Positions 38,501 through 45,940 of a DNA stretch of 64,000 bases are shown in pieces. The stretch comes from Clostridia bacterium (GTDB lineage Bacteria; Bacillota_A; Clostridia; Oscillospirales; Acutalibacteraceae). The notes below the pieces were generated by a model. The model had not been told where the DNA came from, searched no databases, and was given only the letters and a program-made list of their open reading frames with translations. Each line of letters begins with the position of its first letter. Within the stretch, counting starts at the first letter, position 1. Both the position numbers and the translations under genes were made by a program. Location: contig JAFQKE010000024.1 of assembly GCA_017397065.1 (NCBI GenBank), positions 1 to 64,000 of the forward strand. The letters run 5' to 3'.

Positions 38501-39920
38501 CGTAATTGCCGCATGGCTTATTACACATGGACACGAAGACCACATTGGCGGACTTACAGCCTTTGTTGAAAAGTATTATGACGAGGTAGCATTAGAACAG
38601 GTTATTTTAAGCTTTCCAACTATGGAACAGTGTGTTTTAAGTAAGAGCACTTTTGATCATACAATGACTTGCGGAAGCATTGCTCCTATGTTCCTCAGTA
38701 TTCAGACACTTATGCCCGATACCAAAATATCTACCTGTCATAGCGGTTACAAATACAACATTCGTAACGCTGTTGTAGATGTTATGTTTACTTTAGAGGA
38801 TCTTTTCCCAACAGTACTTGGCTCAAGCTATAATGACCATAACGGTATTTGTACACTATATAAAATTTCTTTTGCAGATGAAGGCGAAGACCAGACAATG
38901 TTCTTAACCGGAGATATTAACGGTTATGAAGCAGAAAAAGTTCTTGAAAAATATCCTAACGACGAGCTTAAATCAACCTTTGTTCAGGCGGTTCATCACG
39001 GCATAAGCTTTGGCGGCCCCATTGATGAATTGTATAGCAAAATACAGCCTGAGGTTGTACTTATGCCCACCACTTCAGCTATTGCAATGGCATATATGTA
39101 TCAGGATCAGAATCAATATTTAGTAACTCAGGATAGTGTTAAAGAAATTGTTGTTTCCGATTACGGTACCCGTGCTTTTGTACTGCCTTACACTGCACCC
39201 GAGGGACTTACAGGTCTTGGCAAGTTCACCCTTCCCGCTGATATGGATGTATCGAATACCTTGAACTCCTATGTTGGTGTTTCTATCCGTCAAGCAGGGG
39301 AGAATGGTGATGCTAAGCAGGCACTCCGCTTTAAGTTCCAGATTCCCGAGCACATTATAAGAGCTCACACCGAGGATGGATATTCTGTTGCCGAATACGG
39401 TATGATGGTTAGCGAAGCAAACGCAAACCTCAATTACTATGAAGGTAATAAAGCCTACACCACAGTAGACGGTACAAAGGTATTCAAAGGCGTTGCCTAC
39501 AACAAGGAGACAAATAAAAACGTTGTCTTTGATTATGTAAATTATGCAAATCTTGACGATGGCGAGAGCCGTTCAACACAGTACACCGTTGCACTTAATA
39601 ATATAGGTGGACTGAGCGATGGCACTACCGATTATACTAAATATGACACAACCTATTATGTTCGCTCATACATTACCTTTAAAAATGCAAACGGCGACAC
39701 CAAGGTTTATTATGGTGATGTACAGTCAGCAAGCGTATTTGCGGTAATGCAGACTATATTAACTTCTACCGCTACAGATGACCAAACCGTAAGTGACCAG
39801 ACCTATGTTAAAAACTTCCTTGACGGTAATGTAGAAGGCTTTACTGCCGATGCCACCGCTATTAAAGAGGCATGGATTTCTGATGAAACCCGCGCAACAC
39901 TTTATACCCCTGCAAACTAA
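35553..39920 (+). CDS. giant secreted multi-domain protein with metallo-beta-lactamase fold (cassette 2)
   Basis: This 1455-residue exported protein has a signal peptide at residues 1-30. Four beta-sandwich modules follow. The first two (residues about 36-229 and 230-423) are near copies; the third has the same 194-residue period but is diverged; the fourth resembles modules of the cassette 1 protein. The MBL domain has T-H-G-H-E-D-H with His992, His994, Asp996 and His997, then TGDING and VHHGISFGG. The last ~210 residues match those of 29259-33377 nearly residue for residue. The start is ATG 35553, 7 nt from AGGAGG. The MBL substrate is unknown. Confidence 0.83.
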   Translation: MKKSIAILLAVLMVISNLTCAFTISAAATATSDSVGEYFENPDNWIIYNSGAQSLSQTDLILEKSAGGWPDIQNKSNIVLEGDQSLYMRTRTKYSAIYLPSDLKANTDYVLSFSYYATALYGDLEYAFNPISLSTTDVENAGFFYSNPGVLTYWTDNVSYTSTDGITKENIKYHPANCVSPLITTAGEWHEVTFEFNTADFSEFALVFKSQVEYLYLDDFSLEEKPIDIGEYFENPDNWMLYADGTTSLSQTDKILQKSAGGYPDIQNKTSYVLEGDKSLYMRSRLRYSAIYLPSNLKANTDYQLSFSYYTTALYGDLEYAFNPLSLSTTDVENAGFFYSNPGVLSYWADNVSYTSTDGTTKENTKYHPANGTSPLVTTVGEWHKVTLEFNTADFSEFALVLKSQVEYLYLDDFSLAEKIVPPEEYFNGPENWMLFGESTQSIETPLTSTWATISNSSVTVGTETTANALKFFALNHRVAAYLPNLKKNTEYTFSFKYYAESLASAGYIFQDMVLFNPDYPDAKIAWSIDAANGVKEYVSHNGYYIWNTDYSQSTTNWDTSATTKAAKAGEWNTYTITFNTGDYDKYATVLCAKVENIYLKDFKLFDTSNPPVEPEEPVVLDFEDASQWERYSYNAVNTTSGQSQNSWHVISENTADTDYIKEGDTSIKITPQSQFNMIKLGGLEPNTKYMLKFSYITDSMKNSDGTVRKTVLSSCGIWNYKYSDAKFAVSHVENRGYLHASKMSGDYFEIYFDSLGERTLDYFARKVTNQQAGVWYDKVLYFDSASVSDTLAFVVSLDVANVYFDDFMLVALDESEAEAEYTAPALSGKTAVGTYESYKTSTTLYNEVAATDYEGYLTTLATEGFAEYATNAYGDNEFAIYTKGNVTVNVTYNPYNSTMLVAEQVTNTLPLRAEDNVYTDKGYEPAFIQIDHDTSINGGTGMVYAVRLADGSFIVVDGGMPAYSNADCIFNTLKEYSSEEKPVIAAWLITHGHEDHIGGLTAFVEKYYDEVALEQVILSFPTMEQCVLSKSTFDHTMTCGSIAPMFLSIQTLMPDTKISTCHSGYKYNIRNAVVDVMFTLEDLFPTVLGSSYNDHNGICTLYKISFADEGEDQTMFLTGDINGYEAEKVLEKYPNDELKSTFVQAVHHGISFGGPIDELYSKIQPEVVLMPTTSAIAMAYMYQDQNQYLVTQDSVKEIVVSDYGTRAFVLPYTAPEGLTGLGKFTLPADMDVSNTLNSYVGVSIRQAGENGDAKQALRFKFQIPEHIIRAHTEDGYSVAEYGMMVSEANANLNYYEGNKAYTTVDGTKVFKGVAYNKETNKNVVFDYVNYANLDDGESRSTQYTVALNNIGGLSDGTTDYTKYDTTYYVRSYITFKNANGDTKVYYGDVQSASVFAVMQTILTSTATDDQTVSDQTYVKNFLDGNVEGFTADATAIKEAWISDETRATLYTPAN
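35658..36821 (+). repeat. 582-bp tandem repeat inside a secreted protein gene
   Basis: Two adjacent units (35658-36239 and 36240-36821) encode nearly identical 194-residue modules starting GEYFENPDNW. A third unit starting at 36822 (EEYFNGPENW) keeps the same period but is much diverged. The in-frame spacing of exactly 582 bp shows module duplication. Confidence 0.85.
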
Positions 39921-39961
39921 AATAAGTTTTTGACTGCGGTCTCCTCCCAAATCAACCGCAT

Positions 39962-40001
39962 AAAAAAGGATAACCTCGTTTTTTCGGGGTTATCCTTTTT
40001 T
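39962..40001 (+). terminator. intrinsic terminator after the cassette 2 secreted protein gene
   Basis: AAAAAAGGATAACC pairs with GGTTATCCTTTTTT around a short CG-closed loop, with T-run on the right and A-run on the left. Confidence 0.85.
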
Positions 40002-40375
40002 GTACTTTTACTTGATTTTTTATGCATTTTTGCAGTAGATCAAAGTCACCGAAAAACTGTGGTTTATTAGCCTTCCCCTTGATGGGGATGGGGGACCGCA
40101 TCAGCGGTGGATGAGGTGAAAAACGCTAAATTATACAATTTTTTTCGGGCAGTCGAGGCTAATTCCCCTCATAGGGGAAATGCCACAAGGTGGCAAAGGG
40201 GTTTGGGCGAAGCCGTACCGCCTGCCCCTACAGATGTTAAATATAATCACATCTTCAAACCACAATTTATCTGTATCTTTCCGGCCGCGGAACGAGATTT
40301 AGCCAAACGAATAAAACCTATTCGGAATTGGATGAAACGTCACACGTTTCAAACTACAATTTATTACTATATACA
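40002..40375. repeat. noncoding hairpin-rich repeat region
   Basis: No real gene is seen; a 90-codon frame here has no gene-like character. GC-rich hairpins cluster in two groups. The first group is TCCCC/GGGGA at 40074-40088 and ACCGC/GCGGT at 40095-40108, ending in GGATGAGGTGA. The second group is TTCCCC/GGGGAA at 40163-40179 and TGCCAC/GTGGCA at 40181-40195. A direct repeat (14 of 15 bases) sits at 40256-40270 and 40350-40364. The pattern resembles the short palindromic intergenic repeats common in gut Clostridia, possibly derived from non-autonomous elements. Confidence 0.6.
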
Positions 40376-42679
40376 CTAATAATTCTTCTTTAAAATGCCT
40401 ACCATAACGGTAATGTCATCGTTGTGACCGTCGCTTCTGCGGCGGCGTGCGGCAAAGGCTATTTCATCAGCCAACTGTTGTGCCGAGCCAATGCTCCACT
40501 GGTTAATTATATTGCTTATCCACTCACTACCCTCGGTAATAACGCCATCCGAAACCATTACAATAATGTCTTCTGCTCTTAAATTTACCGTTGCTTTATC
40601 AAAGCTTATATTGCGTAATATTCCGGGGGGAAGTGAGCGGCTTTCGGCCTTTCCTACACCGGCACTCCTTTTAATAAAGGTGGGCGCCGCTCCGGCTTTT
40701 AAAAGCTCACACTCTCCGCTGAAAAGGTCAATAGTGGCTATATCAATAGTGGCAAGCGATTCATCGGTGGATTTAAATATCATAGATGAGTTTATGATTT
40801 TAAGCGAACAGTCGTAACCAAACCCGCTACGTAGCATTCTGCTAAAAAGTCCCGATACCATTGCCGAGTCCACAGCCGCACGGCCTCCCGTTCCCATTCC
40901 ATCGGAGATAAGCAGTATAAATCTGCCCCGTCCATCACTAAAATACTTTGCAGAGTCTCCACAAAGCTTTCCCTGCTCTTCGGGGATTTGCGAAAGTCCT
41001 ATTTCTATTTTAAAATTAGGACGTTCGGTTATAAATATAAAGGCTTCATCACCTGTGGTGCTAACCATTGGGGTATCAAAATCCCTGCCTACAGCAAGTG
41101 AAAGGTGCTTTAGTATTGTCATTTTGTTAACGGGTATGTCGGTTACACCTTTAATGTGAATATCTGCTGAAATTCGGCCAAATTTGTCCTTGGCGGCAAT
41201 GCAGTTTACAGCGTGGTAACCTATGTTTTTAAGCGATAAAATAATATTCTCTGCCGCCTTGTTATCGTGGCAGACATCATATTTAAATTCGTTTGAAAGG
41301 TCACTCAGCATTCGGGATATTCCGTCAAACTGATCATTTATTACATTTCTTACCTCTCTAAGCCTGAGCTCTGCTGATCTTTTACTTTCATACTCTGAGC
41401 AATGCTTTTTCAAAGCATTTTCAAACTTATTCATTCTAAGGCATTTAAAGTTGGATTCTTCGTCCTTTTCATCCCTTTCAGCTGATGGACGTTTAAGTCT
41501 GTTCCAAGTGGCAAGTGCATCGGTTGCGGTAATTTCTTTTGCAGTTTCCCAGCAATGTCGCCTAAGACTGCATCCTCCGCACACCTCGTCCTCGACTTTA
41601 TTAAGAGTGTAGTCAAAATCAGGGGAATTGATTTTGCCAAGCTTTTTTGCAACATCCTCAACCGTCTCGTATACATCCTTTAAAGCGCCGCTTGCAAATT
41701 CAAGCCGCATAATAAGTGCGCCTTTAACGCTATCCAGTTTTGAAATTTGGGTTGTAGGGGAGAGTAGTCCACCTATGTAGCCTACTAATTTTTTAGGAAG
41801 CAACAAAAAAGCCCCCGAACCGATTACCGCCTCAAAAAACATTACTGAAATGAGTCCGTTTTCGCCTATTATAAAGGTGGAAATCAAGGTGGTTGCAAGG
41901 TATGCCGCTATCATACCTATAGACCCTAAGGCAGAAAAAATTCCACATATCAGTCCTGAAAAGGCGAAGGTTACCGAACCTACAAAATAATCATTTCCGG
42001 CGATTGCCAGAACAAAGCTTATTATAGAGCCGCTTACCGCTCCGTAGGAGGCTTGTCCATACCTTGCGGTTGCAAGAATTACTGAAACGGCTAGAATTCT
42101 GCCTATTGAAAGCTCCAAAATACCATATTTTGAAAGTGATAATAGCAGTACAGCGGCAAAAAAAGATAATGCGGTGGTCTCTTTAATATCTGTCCCGCTT
42201 TTTTCGGTTGGAGATATTTTAAAAACAATCGCTACAAAGTAGGCGGTACTGCTCGCCAGAGCCGCCTCGGTGATAACCATTGTTATATTTCCGCCGTAAG
42301 AGCTGCTGACGGCAAGGCGTATGATTCCCGCTGCAGCAAAGGCAAGACAACCCGAAAAAACAGGCGAATTACTAAACTTTTCATTACCTAATATAATTCT
42401 TACGGTGGTAATGGCAAAAACCGATGCTATGTACACAAAGCCTCCGCCCGAAAGATTAAATAAATAGCCTATTGCCGCCCCTGCGGAGGCGGCAGATAGG
42501 TATTTTCTTTTAACACCGCTTGTAAAGGCTGCTCCAAACGGCAAAAGATTTTTCATTATAGGGGCGTTTGAAAACAAAAATGCACAAATTGCGGTTGCTA
42601 TATGTAAAAGCAGACCGACGGTAGTATCATTTTTTAAGGTCTTTTCTTTTATAAGCTCTGTGGTGGTCGTCTCTTTCAA
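40376..42679 (-). CDS. spoIIE: stage II sporulation protein E (SpoIIE phosphatase)
   Basis: This protein of about 767 residues has ten or so N-terminal membrane helices (to about residue 320), a central region with the Cys motif CGGCSLRRHC, and a C-terminal PP2C phosphatase domain with LLISDGMGTGG, IDIATIDLFSGE and MVSDGV. SpoIIE dephosphorylates SpoIIAA in the forespore and so activates sigma-F. Frames reaching 42754 would start upstream of the promoter -10 (42722-42727), so they are excluded. AAAGG at 42689-42693 is 9 nt from a TTG at 42679 and abuts an ATG at 42688; I chose the TTG, with the ATG as the alternative. Confidence 0.93.
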   Translation of the reverse strand: MKETTTTELIKEKTLKNDTTVGLLLHIATAICAFLFSNAPIMKNLLPFGAAFTSGVKRKYLSAASAGAAIGYLFNLSGGGFVYIASVFAITTVRIILGNEKFSNSPVFSGCLAFAAAGIIRLAVSSSYGGNITMVITEAALASSTAYFVAIVFKISPTEKSGTDIKETTALSFFAAVLLLSLSKYGILELSIGRILAVSVILATARYGQASYGAVSGSIISFVLAIAGNDYFVGSVTFAFSGLICGIFSALGSIGMIAAYLATTLISTFIIGENGLISVMFFEAVIGSGAFLLLPKKLVGYIGGLLSPTTQISKLDSVKGALIMRLEFASGALKDVYETVEDVAKKLGKINSPDFDYTLNKVEDEVCGGCSLRRHCWETAKEITATDALATWNRLKRPSAERDEKDEESNFKCLRMNKFENALKKHCSEYESKRSAELRLREVRNVINDQFDGISRMLSDLSNEFKYDVCHDNKAAENIILSLKNIGYHAVNCIAAKDKFGRISADIHIKGVTDIPVNKMTILKHLSLAVGRDFDTPMVSTTGDEAFIFITERPNFKIEIGLSQIPEEQGKLCGDSAKYFSDGRGRFILLISDGMGTGGRAAVDSAMVSGLFSRMLRSGFGYDCSLKIINSSMIFKSTDESLATIDIATIDLFSGECELLKAGAAPTFIKRSAGVGKAESRSLPPGILRNISFDKATVNLRAEDIIVMVSDGVITEGSEWISNIINQWSIGSAQQLADEIAFAARRRRSDGHNDDITVMVGILKKNY

Positions 42680-42721
42680 AATGGTCATCCTTTCGGCAAA
42701 AAAAGTATCTTGTTTCATATA

Positions 42722-42768
42722 ATTATAAGCTACTCTTGCCGAAGATTCTGTCAAAACAGGATGTCGAG
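42722..42768 (-). promoter_or_regulatory. Spo0A-type spoIIE promoter with 21-bp spacer and two 0A-like boxes
   Basis: On the minus strand, TTGACA (42754-42749) and TATAAT (42727-42722) are separated by 21 bp. That spacing is the known peculiarity of Spo0A-dependent sigma-A promoters such as Bacillus spoIIE and spoIIG. On the plus strand, TGTCAAA (42749-42755, overlapping the -35) and TGTCGAG (42762-42768) each match the Spo0A box TGTCGAA at 6 of 7 positions. Confidence 0.75.
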
Positions 42769-42777
42769 AAGAATTTT

Positions 42778-43713
42778 TTATTGATTTAAAAAGTCGGTAT
42801 AAATGTTTTTAACAGAAGCTAATGGAGAATAATACCACTTGCTTATTTTTTCCTCGGTAGGATAATATTTTAAAGGATTTGTATTATCTCCCTCAAAGGT
42901 GTCGATAATAATCAGTTTAACCTTCATTTTTTCCGGAATAATGCTTTTTATGTAAACGCTGGCCAGCATACCTGCTTGTGCCCCTGCTTTGGGTTCGGCA
43001 AGACCGGCAAGGTTTGGGGCAAGCTCTACAAAAACACCGTAATTTTCCACAGAGCGGATTATTCCCGTTACCGTTTGTCCCTCTCTAAAAAGGGCTACAT
43101 TTTCTTCCCAAGTGCCGAGCAGCTCCTTGTGTGAAAGGGTGAATCTTGATGAGTCATCAATGGATTTTATTATGGCTTTTATGTTATCGCCAACGCTAAA
43201 TCGGTCGGAAGGATGTGAGATTCTCGAAACCGAAATAGCGTCTATTGGCAGGAGTGCAATAATACCGCATCCAATATCGCAAAAGGCACCAAAGCTTTCA
43301 AGATGTGTTATTTTTGCATCAATTACCGAGCCTGGAGATTTAAGGTTCAAATATTCATCTATGCATTTTTGTTGAGCCTTTTTTCGTGAAAGCTCGGCGT
43401 AGAATTTGCCCGAAGCATCTGTTTTGATTTGCTCAACGGTAAAGCTCAAAGGCTTGCCAACTCTTGAAATGAGAGCTATATCACGAATCCTGCCCTCCTC
43501 AATTCCAAGAGCACCATCATTTCTTTTAATAATGCCTTTCATACAGCCTAAATCTACCGTAAGATTGTGTTCCGAATCGCACATTAAGGCGGTGGCTTCA
43601 AGTATAATTTCTTTAGATTTAGCCTCGGTAAGGGCAAGGGGCGATGCCAGCCATTTACGGTTTTCAGGAGTGTTTATAAGTCTTCCCTCAGGTGTATATA
43701 AATTCATTGTCAT
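42778..43713 (-). CDS. S1-domain RNA-binding protein
   Basis: This 311-residue protein has two S1 domains in its second half: about residues 125-195 with SPGSVIDAKITHLESFGAFCDIG, and about 205-275 with EGQTVTGIIRSVENYGVFVEL. An N-terminal region of about 110 residues is of unclear fold. It is much smaller than ribosomal protein S1 and resembles Clostridial S1-like regulators of unknown target. The start is ATG after GAGGG. It lies directly upstream of spoIIE, whose promoter begins just after its stop codon. Confidence 0.85.
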   Translation of the reverse strand: MTMNLYTPEGRLINTPENRKWLASPLALTEAKSKEIILEATALMCDSEHNLTVDLGCMKGIIKRNDGALGIEEGRIRDIALISRVGKPLSFTVEQIKTDASGKFYAELSRKKAQQKCIDEYLNLKSPGSVIDAKITHLESFGAFCDIGCGIIALLPIDAISVSRISHPSDRFSVGDNIKAIIKSIDDSSRFTLSHKELLGTWEENVALFREGQTVTGIIRSVENYGVFVELAPNLAGLAEPKAGAQAGMLASVYIKSIIPEKMKVKLIIIDTFEGDNTNPLKYYPTEEKISKWYYSPLASVKNIYTDFLNQ

Positions 43714-43781
43714 ATCAGTCCCTCATTTTTTGTTTTGTTATTAAAATCTATGCCAAAATTCATTAAAAAGAACTATCACAG

Positions 43782-43810
43782 TTGAAAAGATGAAAAAAAT
43801 ATGATAAAAT
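43782..43810 (+). promoter_or_regulatory. promoter of the SDR gene
   Basis: TTGAAA, a 17-bp spacer and TAAAAT preceded by TGA form an extended -10 promoter 29 bp before the start codon. Confidence 0.7.
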
Positions 43811-43839
43811 GTTTTAAAAATTAAGATAGAGGTATAAAA

Positions 43840-44616
43840 ATGTCTATTGCAATTATTACGGGAGCATCTTCAGGAATAGGAGCAGAGCTTGTAAAGCAGC
43901 TTGAAAACTATACCGACGGGATTGATGAAATTTGGGCTATCGCACGCAGAGAGACTCTTTTGGTTGAGCTTAAAGGAAAAACAAACATTCCGTTAAGAGC
44001 CATTTCGCTGGATTTAACCGAATTAAATAGCCTTAACATTATTTCAGATATGCTTAAAGCCGAACAAAAAGATGTAGGAGTGTTGATAAACTGCGCAGGA
44101 TATGGTAAGTTTGGAAGCTATGCCGATATTGAAAATTCTGCAGCACTTGGTATGATAGATTTAAACTGTCGTGCGTTGGTGGGCGTTACCAACATAGTCT
44201 TACCCTTTATGAAGCGTGGTGCCAAAATACTTCAGATATGCTCAATCTCTTCATTTCAGCCGCTACCTTTAATGGCTGTTTACGCCGCAAGCAAGGTGTT
44301 TGTGCTTAACTATTCCAGAGCACTTTATATAGAGCTGAAATCCCGTGGAATATCTGTAACCGCCCTTTGCCCGGGGTGGGTAGATACCGCTTTTTTTGCA
44401 ACCGCAACCGATACCAAAAACCCTAAGGCTGTTACAAAATATACCTTTTTGCAGTCACCCGAAAGGGTTGTCAAACAGGGTCTTAAAGCAATGAAAAAAG
44501 GTAGGATGTTATCTATTGTAGGCAAACAAAATAAGTTACTATATGTAATAAACAAAATACTTCCTGTAAAATTAGTGATGAAAACTTGGCTTAAAACCCA
44601 AAAGACAAAAGATTGA
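43840..44616 (+). CDS. short-chain dehydrogenase/reductase
   Basis: This 258-residue classical SDR has TGASSGIG at residues 7-14 for NAD(P), NCAGYG, and catalytic Tyr148 and Lys152 in YAASK. The basic residues around the cofactor motif (ARRE) suggest NADPH. It resembles DltE/YqjQ-type oxidoreductases; the substrate is unknown. The ribosome site is GAGGT. It is a single-gene unit between its own promoter and terminator. Confidence 0.88.
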   Translation: MSIAIITGASSGIGAELVKQLENYTDGIDEIWAIARRETLLVELKGKTNIPLRAISLDLTELNSLNIISDMLKAEQKDVGVLINCAGYGKFGSYADIENSAALGMIDLNCRALVGVTNIVLPFMKRGAKILQICSISSFQPLPLMAVYAASKVFVLNYSRALYIELKSRGISVTALCPGWVDTAFFATATDTKNPKAVTKYTFLQSPERVVKQGLKAMKKGRMLSIVGKQNKLLYVINKILPVKLVMKTWLKTQKTKD

Positions 44617-44636
44617 TAATTTACGGAAAACTATAA

Positions 44637-44684
44637 CAAAACAGCAGTTCTTGCTTTTAAGTAGGCGGGGACTGCTGTTTTGCG
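44637..44684 (+). terminator. terminator after the SDR gene
   Basis: CAAAACAGCAGT (44637-44648) pairs with ACTGCTGTTTTG (44671-44682). Confidence 0.75.
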
Positions 44685-44726
44685 TTCAAAAATGTTAAAA
44701 AAATTATATTTTTTCTAAATTAAATC

Positions 44727-44755
44727 TTGTTTATTTTATCTGTTTATGATATACT
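44727..44755 (+). promoter_or_regulatory. promoter of the nifS-thiI operon
   Basis: TTGTTT, a 17-bp spacer and TATACT preceded by TGA form an extended -10 promoter about 30 bp before the gene. It may also drive the two downstream fusion genes. Confidence 0.7.
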
Positions 44756-44790
44756 AAAATAGAATATTTGTATTATGAAGAGGTATGCGC

Positions 44791-45927
44791 TTGGAACGTC
44801 TAATTTATCTTGATAACAGCGCCACCACCAAACCCTGCAAGGAGGCTGTGGCGGCGGCGGTTAATGCTATGGAAAAAAGCTATGGCAATCCTTCATCACT
44901 TTATGAGTTTGGAATGATAGCCGAGGATGAGGTCACAAAGGCTAGAGAGATTTTGGCTAAAGCTCTTTTTTGTCGTGATGATGAAATATATTTTACTTCC
45001 TGCGGAAGCGAGAGCAATAACACTGCAATTCTAGGAGCGGCTAAACTGCTTTGCCGTAGTGGTAAACACATTGTAACAACAACTATTGAACATCCTTCGG
45101 TTTTAGAGCCTATAAACGCTTTGGAAAAAGAGGGGTACGAGGTAACAAGAATCGCTCCGAATTCCGGCGGTTTGATTTTGGAGTCGGATATTAAAAATGC
45201 CATTCGTAAGGATACGGTTTTAGTATCAGTTATGTATGTTAATAATGAAGTAGGGTCAATTCTTCCGGTGGAAAAAATCAAAAATTTCTGCAAAGAAAAG
45301 GGGAGTCCCGCTTTAGTTCATATAGATTGTGTGCAGGCTTTTGGAAAAATTAAAATCAATGCCAATTCAATTGGTGCAGATTTAATTTCGCTAAGTGCAC
45401 ATAAAATCCACGGAATAAAAGGCGCAGGAGCGCTGTTTGTTAAAAAGGGCGTAAGATTGCCGGCGTTTATAATGGGCGGAGGTCAGGAAAAAGGGCTTCG
45501 TTCGGGAACAGAGGCGGTGCCCGCAATAGCGGCTTTTGGTGCCGCAGTAAAGGCTTTGCCCGATTTAACTAAAGCCGCCGATAAGGTTTCAAACATTAAA
45601 AACTACTGCATAGAAAAATTAAAAGAATTTGAAAATGTGGTTATAAATTCAGCCGAAAACAGTAGCCCGTACATACTTAATTTTTCTTTTTCGGGTTATC
45701 GTTCCGAAACTATATTACATCATTTGGAAAGGTATTCTATTTGTGTTTCAAGCGGTAGTGCCTGCAGCAAGGGAAAGGGAAGCTATGTATTGCGTGAAAT
45801 GGGGCTTAGTCAAGCATTGGTAGACAGTGCCATAAGATTAAGCTTCAGCCGTGAAACCGAAGCTTTAGATATTGATAAGCTGGCAGAGGCTTTAAAAACG
45901 GCACTCTGCCTTAGAAAATCAAAATAA
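44791..45927 (+). CDS. cysteine desulfurase
   Basis: This 378-residue PLP enzyme of the NifS/IscS class has YLDNSATT at the N-terminus, TSCGSESNN, SAHKIHG with the PLP lysine at residue 205, and the catalytic cysteine in SSGSACSKG. It takes sulfur from cysteine for thiolation. thiI follows after 13 nt, so tRNA 4-thiouridine is the likely product. GAAGAGG (44777-44783) is 7 nt from TTG 44791 but only 1 nt from an in-frame ATG at 44785; I chose the TTG, giving MERLIYLDN. Confidence 0.92.
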   Translation: MERLIYLDNSATTKPCKEAVAAAVNAMEKSYGNPSSLYEFGMIAEDEVTKAREILAKALFCRDDEIYFTSCGSESNNTAILGAAKLLCRSGKHIVTTTIEHPSVLEPINALEKEGYEVTRIAPNSGGLILESDIKNAIRKDTVLVSVMYVNNEVGSILPVEKIKNFCKEKGSPALVHIDCVQAFGKIKINANSIGADLISLSAHKIHGIKGAGALFVKKGVRLPAFIMGGGQEKGLRSGTEAVPAIAAFGAAVKALPDLTKAADKVSNIKNYCIEKLKEFENVVINSAENSSPYILNFSFSGYRSETILHHLERYSICVSSGSACSKGKGSYVLREMGLSQALVDSAIRLSFSRETEALDIDKLAEALKTALCLRKSK

Positions 45928-45940
45928 TCAGGGAGACATT

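Noticed and set aside
40107..40379. 90-codon plus-strand frame after the cassette 2 gene
   Set aside because: It lies in the hairpin-rich repeat, has no ribosome site and no gene-like composition.
42688..42754. A longer SpoIIE beginning at 42754
   Set aside because: That start lies upstream of the -10 element of the only convincing promoter, so it would not be on the transcript.
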